This document shows positions 1-8,504 of a stretch of 64,000 nucleotides of DNA, in pieces. The first letter of the stretch is position 1; each line of letters opens with the position of its first letter. The DNA lies in contig NZ_LN623543.1 in NCBI RefSeq assembly GCF_000826065.2, forward strand, positions 226,144-290,143, written 5' to 3'. The notes below the pieces were generated by a model. The model was not told the origin of the DNA. It did not search any database and saw only the letters and a program-made list of their open reading frames with translations. The position numbers and the translations under genes are program-made. Origin of the DNA: Tessaracoccus massiliensis (GTDB lineage Bacteria > Actinomycetota > Actinomycetes > Propionibacteriales > Propionibacteriaceae).

Positions 1-1
1 C

Positions 2-601
2 GCCGTGGGCGCCACCCTGCTCGTCCTCGTGGTCGCCACGCCGGCCGCCTACTACATCGCGCGCTTCCGGTTCCCGGGCCGCATGATCTTCCTGCTGCTG
101 GTGCTGTGCACCCAGATGCTGCAGCCCACCGTGCTGGCCGTCGGCCTGTTCCAGGAGTTCAAGGGCTGGCACGGCTACGCGGTGTGGGGCGCGCTGATCC
201 TCATCAACGGCGCGTTCAACCTGTCGTTCGCCATCTGGATCATGCAGGCCTTCTTCGCCTCGGTGCCCAAGGAGGTCGACGAGGCGGCACTCATCGACGG
301 CCTGGGCCGCCTGCAGACGATGTTCCGCATCTCGCTGCCCCTGGTGTGGCCCGGCATCGTGACGGCCATCGTGTTCGTCTTCGTGAACTCGTGGAACGAG
401 TTCGCGGCGGCACTCATCCTCGTCCAGCAGAACGACCTGCAGCCCCTGACGGTGTCGATGCCGCGCTTCCTGGGCCTCTACATCCAGGACTGGCAGTACC
501 TGTTCACGGTGGCACTCGTGGCCATCGTCCCGGTGATCATCCTCTTCTCCATCATCGAGAAGCGCCTCATCGGCGGCCTGACGGCCGGCTCGGTCAAGTA
601 G
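2..601 (+). CDS. Carbohydrate ABC transporter permease (MalG-type), 5' end outside window
   Basis: C-terminal 199 residues of an inner-membrane permease of a binding-protein-dependent sugar importer. Several hydrophobic segments are visible, and the EAA loop that docks to the ATPase is present around residues 97-120 (EVDEAALIDGLG, then the usual hydrophobic-Leu-Pro). The following WNEF stretch is typical of CUT1 permeases. The reading frame is open to the left edge, so the true start lies upstream; the GTG at 5 is internal. The partner permease, binding protein and ATPase are not in the window, so the sugar cannot be named. A strong hairpin follows the stop, so this is probably the last gene of its operon. 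Confidence 0.9.
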   Translation, partial: AVGATLLVLVVATPAAYYIARFRFPGRMIFLLLVLCTQMLQPTVLAVGLFQEFKGWHGYAVWGALILINGAFNLSFAIWIMQAFFASVPKEVDEAALIDGLGRLQTMFRISLPLVWPGIVTAIVFVFVNSWNEFAAALILVQQNDLQPLTVSMPRFLGLYIQDWQYLFTVALVAIVPVIILFSIIEKRLIGGLTAGSVK

Positions 602-613
602 TAGAACCTCACG

Positions 614-652
614 GCGCCGTGCCCGCGGACATGTCTTCCGCGGGCACGGCGC
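614..652 (+). terminator. Hairpin terminator after the sugar permease gene
   Basis: Perfect 16-bp inverted repeat (614-629 with 637-652) around a 7-nt loop, starting 12 nt after the permease stop. There is no T-run, which is common for terminators in GC-rich actinobacteria. It separates the permease operon from the leuA leader that begins directly after it. Confidence 0.75.
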
Positions 653-658
653 TCGGTG

Positions 659-664
659 TATCGT
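659..664 (+). promoter_or_regulatory. -10 element for the leuA leader transcript
   Basis: TATCGT lies 7 nt upstream of the GTG at 672, the same spacing as at leaderless genes elsewhere in the window. A weak TTCCGC (636-641) sits 17 nt upstream as a possible -35. Confidence 0.5.
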
Positions 665-671
665 GACGCAC

Positions 672-725
672 GTGGCACTGCACAACCTGCTCCTTGGCTG
701 CCGCAGCGAGGCCCAGAATCTCTGA
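672..725 (+). CDS. leuL: Leucine-rich leader peptide of leuA (17 codons)
   Basis: Mini-ORF starting with GTG and ending in TGA, reading V-A-L-H-N-L-L-L-G-C-R-S-E-A-Q-N-L. Five of 17 codons are Leu, three of them consecutive (CTG CTC CTT at 687-695). No ribosome-binding site is visible; the -10 hexamer 7 nt upstream suggests leaderless translation. An in-frame GTG at 663 is an alternative start. It lies 66 bp before leuA, which makes leucine synthesis. Ribosome stalling on the Leu codons at low charged tRNA-Leu would alter the folding of the downstream RNA. Leader peptides upstream of leuA have been proposed in other actinobacteria; this instance is inferred from sequence alone. Confidence 0.6.
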   Translation: MALHNLLLGCRSEAQNL

Positions 726-784
726 GCCGGAACTCCTCGCTGCGGTGCTTCCACGTGTCTGGCGAACCCCACCCAGCCCAGGAG
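690..784 (+). promoter_or_regulatory. Leader RNA fold that may sequester the leuA ribosome-binding site
   Basis: Segment 690-700 (CTCCTTGGCTG), inside the Leu codons of the leader ORF, can pair with 774-784 (CAGCCCAGGAG), which contains the leuA Shine-Dalgarno sequence, at 10 of 11 positions. Directly inside this helix, 701-711 and 735-745 form a perfect 11-bp hairpin. A ribosome paused on the Leu codons would cover the left arm and free the leuA ribosome-binding site. No T-run follows, so control of translation looks likelier than transcription termination. Confidence 0.55.
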
Positions 785-791
785 ACATTCC

Positions 792-2534
792 ATGACCATG
801 ATCAATCACCGCCCCCAGCCGAAGCCTGTCCAGCAGCCCACCGGCATGCCGGTGCACCGCTACACCCCGTTCGTGCCCGTCGACGTACCGGACCGCACGT
901 GGCCCGCGCAACGCATCGAGAAGGCGCCCCGCTGGCTCTCCACGGATCTGCGCGACGGCAACCAGGCGCTCATCGACCCGATGACCCCCTCCCGCAAGAT
1001 GCGGATGTTCGAACTCCTGGTGGAGATCGGCTACAAGGAGATCGAGATCGGCTTCCCGTCCGCCTCCCAGACGGATTTCGACTTCGTGCGGCAACTGATC
1101 GAGGAGGACCGCGTCCCGGAGGACGTGACCATCTCGGTGCTGACCCAGGCCAGGGAGGACCTGATCAGCCGCACGGCCGAATCCCTCATCGGCGCGCACC
1201 GCGCCACCATCCACATGTACAACGCCACCGCCCAACTGTTCCGCGACGTGGTCTTCCGCATCTCCGAGGAGGAGTGCGTGCAGATGGCGCGCCGCGGCAC
1301 CGAGATGGTGATGAAGTACGCGGACCGGCACCTGCGCGACGTGGAGTTCGGCTACCAGTACTCGCCGGAGATCTTCACGCAGACGCCCACGGATTTCGCC
1401 GTGGAGGTCTGCAACGCGGTCTCCGAGGTGTGGCAGCCCGGCGAGCGCCGCGAGATCATCTTCAACCTGCCTGCCACCGTCGAGCGCTCCACGCCCAACA
1501 CCTATGCGGACCAGATCGAGTACTTCATCCGCAACGTCAAGCACCGCGAGCACGTCGCGGTATCCCTGCACCCTCACAACGACCGCGGCACCGCAGTCGC
1601 GGCCGCCGAGCTGGGTCAGATGGCGGGCGCGGACCGGGTCGAGGGCTGCCTGTTCGGCCACGGGGAGCGCACCGGCAACGTCGACCTGGTGACGCTGGCC
1701 CTCAACCTGTACACCCAGGGCGTCGACCCGCAGTTGGATTTCCATGACATCGACCACGTGCGACGCACCGTCGAGTACTGCACCGGCCTGCCCGTGCATC
1801 CCAGGCACCCGTACTCAGGTGACCTGGTCTACACCGCCTTCTCCGGCTCCCACCAGGACGCCATCAAGAAGGGCCTGGAGCACCTCGAGCGCATCGCCGA
1901 CGAGGCCGGCAAGTCGGTCACCGACATGCCCTGGGAAGCTCCGTACCTGCCGATCGACCCACACGACGTGGGCCGCACCTACGAGGCGGTCATCCGTGTC
2001 AACTCGCAGTCCGGCAAGGGCGGCATGGCCTACCTGATGAAGTCCGAGTTCAAGATGGACCTGCCCCGCCGGCTGCAGATCGAGTTCAGCCGCGCGGTCC
2101 AGGAGCGCACGGAGACCACCGGCAGCGAGATCACGCCGCAGGAGATCTACGAGGTGTTCGTCGACGAGTACCTGGGCGAGGGCCCATGGGAACTCACCAG
2201 CGCCGGCACCACATCCAGCAACGGCAGCTTCGTCGTCAACGCCACCGTCAACGGCCCGCACCGCCGCGGTGTGGAGATCCAGGGCGAAGGCAACGGCCCG
2301 GTCTCGGCGTTCGTCGACGGCCTCACCCAGGCCGGGGCCACGGTTCGAGTGCTCGACTACGCGGAGCACGCGCTGGACTCCGGCGGGGACGCTCAGGCCG
2401 CGGCCTACGTGGAGTGCGAGATCGGTGAAGGGGACGCCGTGGAGGTCCTGTGGGGCGTCGGCATCGACCCGAGCATCACCAGCGCCTCGATGAAGGCGAT
2501 CCTCAGCGCGCTGAACCGTCACCGGGACAGCTGA
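792..2534 (+). CDS. leuA: 2-isopropylmalate synthase
   Basis: Condenses acetyl-CoA with 2-oxoisovalerate, the first committed step of leucine synthesis, in the cytosol. The 580-residue product has the DLRDGNQ motif of the DRE-TIM barrel at about 52-58, a metal-binding His pair in SLHPHND near 260, and a C-terminal LeuA regulatory domain (about 430-580), where leucine feedback inhibition acts in the family. The length and the N-terminal extension rich in Pro and Gln match the mycobacterial-type enzyme. ATG 792 is preceded by AGGAG at 780-784. It appears monocistronic, between a leader region and a terminator. Confidence 0.97.
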   Translation: MTMINHRPQPKPVQQPTGMPVHRYTPFVPVDVPDRTWPAQRIEKAPRWLSTDLRDGNQALIDPMTPSRKMRMFELLVEIGYKEIEIGFPSASQTDFDFVRQLIEEDRVPEDVTISVLTQAREDLISRTAESLIGAHRATIHMYNATAQLFRDVVFRISEEECVQMARRGTEMVMKYADRHLRDVEFGYQYSPEIFTQTPTDFAVEVCNAVSEVWQPGERREIIFNLPATVERSTPNTYADQIEYFIRNVKHREHVAVSLHPHNDRGTAVAAAELGQMAGADRVEGCLFGHGERTGNVDLVTLALNLYTQGVDPQLDFHDIDHVRRTVEYCTGLPVHPRHPYSGDLVYTAFSGSHQDAIKKGLEHLERIADEAGKSVTDMPWEAPYLPIDPHDVGRTYEAVIRVNSQSGKGGMAYLMKSEFKMDLPRRLQIEFSRAVQERTETTGSEITPQEIYEVFVDEYLGEGPWELTSAGTTSSNGSFVVNATVNGPHRRGVEIQGEGNGPVSAFVDGLTQAGATVRVLDYAEHALDSGGDAQAAAYVECEIGEGDAVEVLWGVGIDPSITSASMKAILSALNRHRDS

Positions 2535-2565
2535 ACAGTAGGCCTGCCTGAGAAGGCATGAGATG

Positions 2566-2600
2566 AGGGGCCGGTTTCCAATGGAAACCGGCCCCTTATT
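2566..2600 (+). terminator. Rho-independent terminator of leuA
   Basis: Inverted repeat 2567-2580 with 2582-2595 (14 complementary bases each side; the innermost pairs must open to form a loop), followed by TTATT. It lies 32 nt after the leuA stop. Confidence 0.85.
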
Positions 2601-2777
2601 CATGGGGTGTTACAGGATGGACATCACGGGGCGTCGCTCGCGCGAGCCGTCACCTCCCATCCGGGGGTGCGATGAAGCCTCGTTATGCGGCGTCGGTCTG
2701 GCCCCCAAGGTCTTATCCGCCTGCGGCAGGGAGGACAGGACGTGTCCGGGTGGCATGGCCGGGTGGTCCACCACCGC

Positions 2778-2783
2778 TATGGT
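2778..2783 (+). promoter_or_regulatory. -10 element, leaderless helicase gene
   Basis: TATGGT ends 7 nt before ATG 2791. No Shine-Dalgarno sequence precedes that ATG, which supports it over the longer in-frame extensions. Confidence 0.5.
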
Positions 2784-2790
2784 GGGCGTC

Positions 2791-5340
2791 ATGCCCAAGC
2801 TCACCGATCCCGTCCCCGGTGACGCCGATTCCCTCTACGCCCACTTCCTCTCATGGGCCGAGGACCAGTCGATCGCGTTGTATCCCCATCAGGAGGAATC
2901 CGCGATCGAGCTGTTCTCCGGTAACAACCTGATCCTGGCCACACCCACCGGATCCGGGAAATCCATGGTGGCGCTCGCCGCCCACTTCGCCGCGCTGAAT
3001 ACGGACCGCGTGAGTTTCTACACCGCACCCATCAAGGCGCTGGTCAGCGAGAAGTTCTTCGCGTTGTGTCAGGTCTTCGGGGCGGAGAACGTCGGCATGG
3101 TGACCGGGGACGCCTCAGTCAACGCCGATGCCCCCATCATCTGCTGCACCGCCGAGGTGCTGGCCAACATCGCGCTGCGTGAGGGTCGGGCCGCGGACGT
3201 GGGGATGGTGATCGCCGACGAGTTCCACTTCTACTCGGAGCCGGATCGCGGCTGGGCCTGGCAGGTTCCCCTGTTGGAGCTCCCGCAGGCGCAGTTCCTG
3301 CTGATGAGCGCCACCCTCGGCGAGGTCGATCGCCTCATGTCCGATCTCAGCGAACGCACCGGGCGCTCCACCAGCCTGATCGATGATGCGGAGCGGCCTG
3401 TTCCGCTGATCTTCGAGTGGTCCCTGACCCCGTTGCAGGAGAAGGTCACAGACCTGGTGCAGGAGCAGAAGGCCCCTGTCTACATCGTGCACTTCACGCA
3501 GGCCGACGCATTGGAGCGGGCCCAGGGACTGCTCAGCCTCAACTTCATCACCAAGCACGACGCGGAACGCCTCCAGGAGGAGATCGGTGCCTTCCGCTTC
3601 GGGCCGGGCTTCGGGAGGATCCTCTCCGGGCTCGTGCGCCGCGGCATCGGCGTGCACCACGCGGGCATGCTGCCGAAGTACCGCCGCCTCGTTGAGCAGT
3701 TGGCCCAGACGGGCCTGCTGAAGGTGATCTGCGGCACCGACACCCTGGGCGTGGGCATCAACGTGCCCATCCGAACGGTCCTGTTCACCGGATTGAGCAA
3801 GTACGACGGCAACCGGGTGCGCCGCCTCCGGTCCCGGGAATTCCACCAGATCGCCGGCCGTGCCGGGCGCGCGGGATACGACACCGTCGGCTTCGTGGTG
3901 GTGCAGGCCCCGGAGCACGTGATCGAGAACGAGCGGGCCCTGGCGAAGGCGGGCGATGACGAGAAGAAGCGACGCAAGGTCGTGCGTCGCAAGCCACCGG
4001 AAGGCTTCGTCGGCTGGAACGAGGAGACCTACGACAAGATCATCGTGGCCGAGCCGGAGAACCTCATCTCGCGGCTCCAGATCACCCACGGCACCATCCT
4101 CAACCTCGCCCAACGCCCCGGCAACGGCTACGAGGCCATGGTGCGGCTGATCGAATCCAGCCACGAGACGAAGGACCGCAAGAAGGCGCTGCGCCGCCGG
4201 GCGCTCGCCCTCACCAAGGCGCTGTTCACTTCCGGGGTGCTGGTCAAACTACCTGAGCCGGACGACACCGGCAGCTGGTGCGTGCTGGGGGAGGGCGTCA
4301 GCGAGAACTTCGCGCTCAACCAACCGCTGGCCCCCTTCGCGGTGGCCTCACTGGACCTCCTCGATCCGGATTCACCCACCTACCACCTGGACGTCATCTC
4401 CGTGATGGAGGCGGTGCTGGAGGATCCCTTCCAGGTGCTGTTGGGGCAGCAGCACCAGGCTCGCGGCGAGGCCATCGCGCAGATGAAAGCCGACGGCATC
4501 GAGTACGACCAGCGCATGGAGCTACTCGAGGACGTGACGTGGCCCAAGCCGCTGGCCGAGTTGCTGGAGCACGCATTCGAGATCTATGCGCAGGCCCATC
4601 CCTGGGTGGATCCGACGGGCCTGTCGCCGAAGTCCGTGGTGCGCGACATGTGGGAACGCGCGATGAACTTCACCCAGCTCATCTCGTTGTACAAGCTGCA
4701 GCGCAGCGAGGGCACCGTGCTGCGGTATCTCACAGACGCCTACCGCATCCTGCGCCACACTGTGCCGGACGAGTACCGCACCGAGCAGTTCGACGACATC
4801 GTCGAATGGCTGGGGGAGACGGTGCGCCAGACGGACTCGTCGCTGCTGGACGAGTGGGAGTCCCTGACTGATCCCGACAAGGTGGCGAAGGCGGCCGAAC
4901 GTGCCGCGCTGGGCGCCCCACCGCCGCCCCCACGTCCCGTCACCGGCAACGAGCGGGCCTTCACCGCCATGATCCGCACCGCCATGTTCCGGCGCGTGGA
5001 ACTCATCGCGGCAGACCGGTGGCAGGCGCTGGGTGACCTGGACGCTGCCGCAGCCCAGCTGACCGAACCCCCGATGGACGTCCTGATGGACGCCGACGCC
5101 TGGGATGACGCGCTGGCAGCCTACTGGGACGACTACGACGACGTGCTGCTCGACGGCGACGCACGCGGCCCGGACCTGTTCCGCCTGGAGAAGGGCGGCG
5201 CCGTGTGGAAGGTGACCCAGGTCATCCACGATCCTGACGGCAACCACGACTGGCGCATCCGCGCCGAGGTGGACCTACCGGCCAGCGACGCCGCGGGCTC
5301 CGCGGTGGTCCGCACCACGGAGTTTGCCCGGCTCGGCTGA
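2791..5340 (+). CDS. DEAD/DEAH-box helicase with DUF3516 C-terminus
   Basis: A Ski2/Mtr4-like superfamily 2 helicase of 849 residues, probably an RNA helicase in RNA turnover. Visible motifs are Walker A TPTGSGKS (about 51-58), DEFH for Walker B (near 139), MSATLG (motif III) and QIAGRAGR (motif VI, near 350). The long C-terminal half matches the actinobacterial DUF3516 helicases. ATG 2791 was chosen because the TATGGT hexamer sits 7 nt upstream; the open frame continues further upstream but would run through the leuA terminator. An in-frame ATG at 2779 is less likely. It stands alone between the leuA terminator and convergent uppS. Confidence 0.9.
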   Translation: MPKLTDPVPGDADSLYAHFLSWAEDQSIALYPHQEESAIELFSGNNLILATPTGSGKSMVALAAHFAALNTDRVSFYTAPIKALVSEKFFALCQVFGAENVGMVTGDASVNADAPIICCTAEVLANIALREGRAADVGMVIADEFHFYSEPDRGWAWQVPLLELPQAQFLLMSATLGEVDRLMSDLSERTGRSTSLIDDAERPVPLIFEWSLTPLQEKVTDLVQEQKAPVYIVHFTQADALERAQGLLSLNFITKHDAERLQEEIGAFRFGPGFGRILSGLVRRGIGVHHAGMLPKYRRLVEQLAQTGLLKVICGTDTLGVGINVPIRTVLFTGLSKYDGNRVRRLRSREFHQIAGRAGRAGYDTVGFVVVQAPEHVIENERALAKAGDDEKKRRKVVRRKPPEGFVGWNEETYDKIIVAEPENLISRLQITHGTILNLAQRPGNGYEAMVRLIESSHETKDRKKALRRRALALTKALFTSGVLVKLPEPDDTGSWCVLGEGVSENFALNQPLAPFAVASLDLLDPDSPTYHLDVISVMEAVLEDPFQVLLGQQHQARGEAIAQMKADGIEYDQRMELLEDVTWPKPLAELLEHAFEIYAQAHPWVDPTGLSPKSVVRDMWERAMNFTQLISLYKLQRSEGTVLRYLTDAYRILRHTVPDEYRTEQFDDIVEWLGETVRQTDSSLLDEWESLTDPDKVAKAAERAALGAPPPPPRPVTGNERAFTAMIRTAMFRRVELIAADRWQALGDLDAAAAQLTEPPMDVLMDADAWDDALAAYWDDYDDVLLDGDARGPDLFRLEKGGAVWKVTQVIHDPDGNHDWRIRAEVDLPASDAAGSAVVRTTEFARLG

Positions 5341-5344
5341 CGGC

Positions 5345-6109
5345 TCAGGCGCTGCCGAAGCGACGCTCCCTGTTGGCGTACTGCTCGACGGCGGCCCACA
5401 GGTCGCGTCGGTCAAAATCCGGCCACAGCCTGTCGAGGAAGATGAACTCCGCGTACGCGGACTGCCACAGCAGGAAGTTCGAGATGCGCTGCTCGCCGGA
5501 GGAGCGCAGGAAGAGATCGACGTCCGGGATCTCGGGTTCGTCGAGGAACTTCTGGAACCGGTCCTCGGTCAGACGGTCAGGGTCCAGCTTGCCGTCGCGC
5601 GCCAACCTGGCGATCTCGCGTGCGGCGTCGACGATCTCCGCGCGGCCGCCGTAGTTGACGCAGAACTGCAACGTGAGCGTGGTGTTGTCCCGGCTCATCT
5701 CCTCTGCGACCTCGAGCTCCCTGATCACCGAGCCCCACAGCCGGGGGCGGCGGCCGGCCCAGCGGATCCGCACGCCGAGGTCGTTGAGTTCGTCACGGCG
5801 ACGGTGGATGACGTCGCGGTTGAAACCCATCAGGTAGCGCACCTCATCCGGCGAGCGTTTCCAGTTCTCCGTGGAGAAGGCGTAGGCCGACAGGTAGGGG
5901 ATGCCCATCTCGACGGCGCCGTGCACCACGTCGAGCAGGGACGCCTCGCCCATGGCGTGGCCCTCGGTGCGTTTGAGTCCGCGTTGTTTTGCCCAGCGCC
6001 CGTTGCCGTCCATCACGATGGCTACGTGCCGGGGCAGGGACCCCTTCGGGAGGGCGGGCGGTGTGGCGCCGCTGGGGTGCGGGGTGGGTCGACGGCGAGG
6101 CTCGGTCAC
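5345..6109 (-). CDS. uppS: Isoprenyl transferase (undecaprenyl/decaprenyl diphosphate synthase)
   Basis: A cis-prenyltransferase that extends allylic diphosphates with isopentenyl diphosphate to make the lipid carrier for cell-wall synthesis. The 254-residue product shows the catalytic Asp in VMDGNGRW (D34), the NYGGR region and the C-terminal [11 protein letters not shown] motif that binds diphosphate. GTG 6109 was chosen: a TACGCT hexamer lies 6 nt upstream, and the protein then has normal family length. The longer frame to 6148 would overlap the divergent recO start. It converges on the helicase gene with a 4-bp gap and shares a short divergent promoter region with recO, an arrangement common in actinobacteria. 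Confidence 0.95.
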   Translation of the reverse strand: MTEPRRRPTPHPSGATPPALPKGSLPRHVAIVMDGNGRWAKQRGLKRTEGHAMGEASLLDVVHGAVEMGIPYLSAYAFSTENWKRSPDEVRYLMGFNRDVIHRRRDELNDLGVRIRWAGRRPRLWGSVIRELEVAEEMSRDNTTLTLQFCVNYGGRAEIVDAAREIARLARDGKLDPDRLTEDRFQKFLDEPEIPDVDLFLRSSGEQRISNFLLWQSAYAEFIFLDRLWPDFDRRDLWAAVEQYANRERRFGSA

Positions 6110-6115
6110 CCGATG

Positions 6116-6121
6116 AGCGTA
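6116..6121 (-). promoter_or_regulatory. -10 element, leaderless uppS
   Basis: TACGCT on the minus strand, 6 nt before GTG 6109. Only 6 bp separate it from the divergent recO hexamer, so polymerase binding at the two promoters may be mutually exclusive. Confidence 0.5.
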
Positions 6122-6127
6122 CCGGCC

Positions 6128-6133
6128 TATGAT
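6128..6133 (+). promoter_or_regulatory. -10 element, leaderless recO
   Basis: TATGAT, 7 nt before GTG 6141. The in-frame ATG at 6129 falls inside the hexamer and is therefore unlikely to be the start. Confidence 0.5.
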
Positions 6134-6140
6134 CGAAGGC

Positions 6141-6863
6141 GTGCCCACCTACCGTGACGAAGCAGTGGTGTTGCGGTCCCACCAGCTCGGTGAGGCGGAC
6201 CGCATCATCACGTTCCTGACGCGCCGCTACGGCAAGGTGCGCGCGGTGGCCAAGGGTATCCGCAAGACGTCGAGCCGCTTCGGGGGCCGGTTGGAGCCGT
6301 ACTGCCAGGTGGACATCCAGTTCGCCGAGGGTCGGGGCTCGCTGGAGGTGGTCACGCAGGTGGAGGCGCTGCACGTCAGCCGTCTCGCAGGCGACTACTC
6401 GCGGTTCACCGCAGCCGAGGTCCTCGTCGAGACCGCGGACCGGCTGGTCGCGGAGGAGGGCAGCCCCTCCCTCCAGCAGTACAGGCTGCTGGCCGGGGCG
6501 CTCCGTGCACTGGAGGATCCGGCGCGGCCCTATCCCTTGGTGGTGGACTCGTACCTGCTGCGGGCGCTGGCCGTGGCCGGCTACGCCGTCGCGACGACGC
6601 GGTGCGCCGGCTGCGACAACGCCGAGGTGCGTTGGTTCTCCCCCCAGGGTGGCGGCGCAGTGTGCACCGCGTGCCGCACCTCGGGCTCCGCCCCACTGGA
6701 CTCCGACGACGCCGCGCACCTGGGCGCGCTGCTGGCAGGCGACTGGGCCGTGGCCACCGCCACGGACGGCGCGACGGCGCGCAGGGTAGACGGCATGGTG
6801 GTGGCCTACGCCACCTGGCACCTGGACCGGGCGCTGCGGTCTCTGCCGTACTTCGAGAGATAG
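6141..6863 (+). CDS. recO: DNA repair protein RecO
   Basis: Mediator of RecA loading on SSB-coated DNA in the RecFOR pathway. The 240-residue product has the N-terminal OB-fold signature (YRDEAVVLR, then [12 protein letters not shown]) and a zinc site of two CxxC pairs (CAGC near 155 and CTAC about 20 residues later), as in the family. GTG 6141 gives the usual actinobacterial N-terminus and fits the upstream -10 hexamer. It is followed after 10 bp by a HAD phosphatase gene that has its own -10 hexamer. Confidence 0.95.
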   Translation: MPTYRDEAVVLRSHQLGEADRIITFLTRRYGKVRAVAKGIRKTSSRFGGRLEPYCQVDIQFAEGRGSLEVVTQVEALHVSRLAGDYSRFTAAEVLVETADRLVAEEGSPSLQQYRLLAGALRALEDPARPYPLVVDSYLLRALAVAGYAVATTRCAGCDNAEVRWFSPQGGGAVCTACRTSGSAPLDSDDAAHLGALLAGDWAVATATDGATARRVDGMVVAYATWHLDRALRSLPYFER

Positions 6864-6866
6864 GCT
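6861..6866 (+). promoter_or_regulatory. -10 element, leaderless HAD gene
   Basis: TAGGCT, 7 nt before ATG 6874; its TAG is the recO stop codon. Confidence 0.45.
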
Positions 6867-6873
6867 CTCAGCC

Positions 6874-7689
6874 ATGGCGAGACTCCTGGCGACCGACGTC
6901 GACGGCACGTTGCTCAACCCTTCCCACGAGATCACGGACCGCACGAAGGCGGCCTTCGCCGCGGCCAGGAGCGCTGGCATGGAGGTGATCGTCATCTCGG
7001 GGAGGCAACCTTATTCGATCGCTGTGATCGTCGACGGCACCGCCCTGGACGGTGACGCCATCGGTTCCAACGGCGCGGTGGCGATGGACCTGACCACCAG
7101 AGAGGTGCTGTTCGAGGAGGCCATGGAGCTGAGCGCCCAACGCGAGATCGTCGAGCGGATGCAGGCGCTGTTCCCAGGCCTCAGCCTCGTCTCTGTGCGC
7201 GACGGCGGCGACACCTACGTCGCGGAGCACGGCTACAGCGGAATGCAGGACCCTGGCGCGAAGGTTGCCCGGTGGCCGGTCGATCACCGGTTGGGGACCA
7301 GGGAGGATGTGCTGGCTGAGCCGTCCTTGAAGTTGGTGATGCGCGACGACTCGGTCACCCCCGAGGACCTGCTCGAGGCAGCTAGGCGGTTGGCGGTGCC
7401 CGGCTGCCACGCCACCACGTCAGGCGCGCCATTCCTCGAGGTCGGTCGCGCGGGCGTCACCAAGGCCAGCGCCTTGGCCAGGTACTGCGCGGACCGCGGG
7501 ATCGACCAGAGCGACGTGGTGGCCTTCGGCGACAACATCAACGATCTGGAGATGTTGCGCTGGGCAGGCTTGGGTGTCGCGATGGCCAACGGCGAGCCCG
7601 AGGCCCGGGCGGCGGCAGATCACGTGACGCTGAGCAACGCCGACGACGGGGTGGCCGTCGTCATCGAGGAGCTCCTGGCTCAGCGGTAG
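6874..7689 (+). CDS. HAD-superfamily hydrolase (Cof type)
   Basis: Probable sugar-phosphate or nucleotide phosphatase. The 271-residue product has the nucleophile motif TDVDGT (D8, D10), motif II ISGRQ, a C2-type cap, a conserved Lys in GVTKASAL, and the closing GDNINDLEML Mg-binding motif. This motif order is typical of the Cof/YbiV group. The substrate cannot be read from sequence. The last 10 bp overlap the 3' end of the convergent ECF T-component gene, so the two transcripts are antisense there. Confidence 0.9.
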   Translation: MARLLATDVDGTLLNPSHEITDRTKAAFAAARSAGMEVIVISGRQPYSIAVIVDGTALDGDAIGSNGAVAMDLTTREVLFEEAMELSAQREIVERMQALFPGLSLVSVRDGGDTYVAEHGYSGMQDPGAKVARWPVDHRLGTREDVLAEPSLKLVMRDDSVTPEDLLEAARRLAVPGCHATTSGAPFLEVGRAGVTKASALARYCADRGIDQSDVVAFGDNINDLEMLRWAGLGVAMANGEPEARAAADHVTLSNADDGVAVVIEELLAQR

Positions 7690-8504
7690 ATCGGCCAGGC
7701 CTGTCCGGCCGCGAAAGCGCCCACCACCAGAACCACCGTCACCGCCAGCATCAGCCAGTCCACCATGCCCATCTGGAGCTGGCCGAGGCGTATGCTCCGG
7801 CCCCGGCCGTCGACGGTGGCGTACGTGAAGCCCCTCGTCTCGAGGGCCTCGACCGTCGTGCGGACGTTCTTGGCGGTGTTGAGGAAGATCGGGTAGAAGC
7901 TGAGGATTGCCATCTTCGCCCAGTGCACGACGGTGCGCCAGCCGAGGAAGCCACGCTTCTCAGGCGGCGCCATGCGGAGGCGGAAGCCGTCGAACACCGT
8001 GTTGAACTCCTCCACCATGATGGGCAGCATCCGGTAGCCGTAACTCACGCCGAAGGCGAACAGCTCCGGCATCTTGAAGGCCAGCAGGGCATCGGACAAC
8101 TTCTCCGGGTCGAGGGAGACGAACGCCGCCATCGACGCCATCGAGATGATGCCCAGTTTCAGGTTGACCACGCCCAGCGCGGCGAGGGTACCGAGGTTCC
8201 CGCCGAACATGAGGGACACCAGGATCAGGTAGAAGATCTCAAAACCGATGCCGATGATGAACAACCCCAGAACCAGGGGACCGACGCGGGCCAGGAACAC
8301 GCCTATGGCGGCGATGACGAAGAGCGCACCGAGCACTGTGACGTTGTGGGTGAACCACGGCACGAATGCCATGATCAGGTACCAGACCAGCACCGCCCGG
8401 GGGTCCCGGCGCGAGAACATCCCGCCCCTGGTGGCATAGGCGGTGCGGATCAGTTCGAGCTTGACCCACTCGACCGACAGGACATCGCGTTGCTTTCTCA
8501 GCAT
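7680..8504 (-). CDS. ECF transporter transmembrane (T) component
   Basis: Membrane scaffold (EcfT/CbiQ type) that couples the ATPases to a substrate-binding S component in vitamin or metal uptake. The 274-residue product has about five or six hydrophobic segments and a cytoplasmic Ala-Arg-Gly-type coupling helix (ALETRGFTYA, near 235). ATG 8504 is preceded on the minus strand by GGGAGAG; the open frame extends to 8711, but only through antisense sequence within the ATPase gene. The start overlaps the end of the ATPase gene by 7 nt, so translation is probably coupled. Last gene of the S-A-T operon. Confidence 0.9.
   Translation of the reverse strand: MLRKQRDVLSVEWVKLELIRTAYATRGGMFSRRDPRAVLVWYLIMAFVPWFTHNVTVLGALFVIAAIGVFLARVGPLVLGLFIIGIGFEIFYLILVSLMFGGNLGTLAALGVVNLKLGIISMASMAAFVSLDPEKLSDALLAFKMPELFAFGVSYGYRMLPIMVEEFNTVFDGFRLRMAPPEKRGFLGWRTVVHWAKMAILSFYPIFLNTAKNVRTTVEALETRGFTYATVDGRGRSIRLGQLQMGMVDWLMLAVTVVLVVGAFAAGQAWPIYR

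Noticed and set aside
609-1808. Long open frame on the minus strand opposite leuA
   Set aside because: It mirrors the codon periodicity of leuA, has low-complexity Val/Leu/Gly/His composition and no domain; an antisense artefact of GC-rich coding DNA.
5324-6157. Plus-strand open frame across uppS
   Set aside because: uppS on the other strand has all its catalytic motifs; this frame has none.
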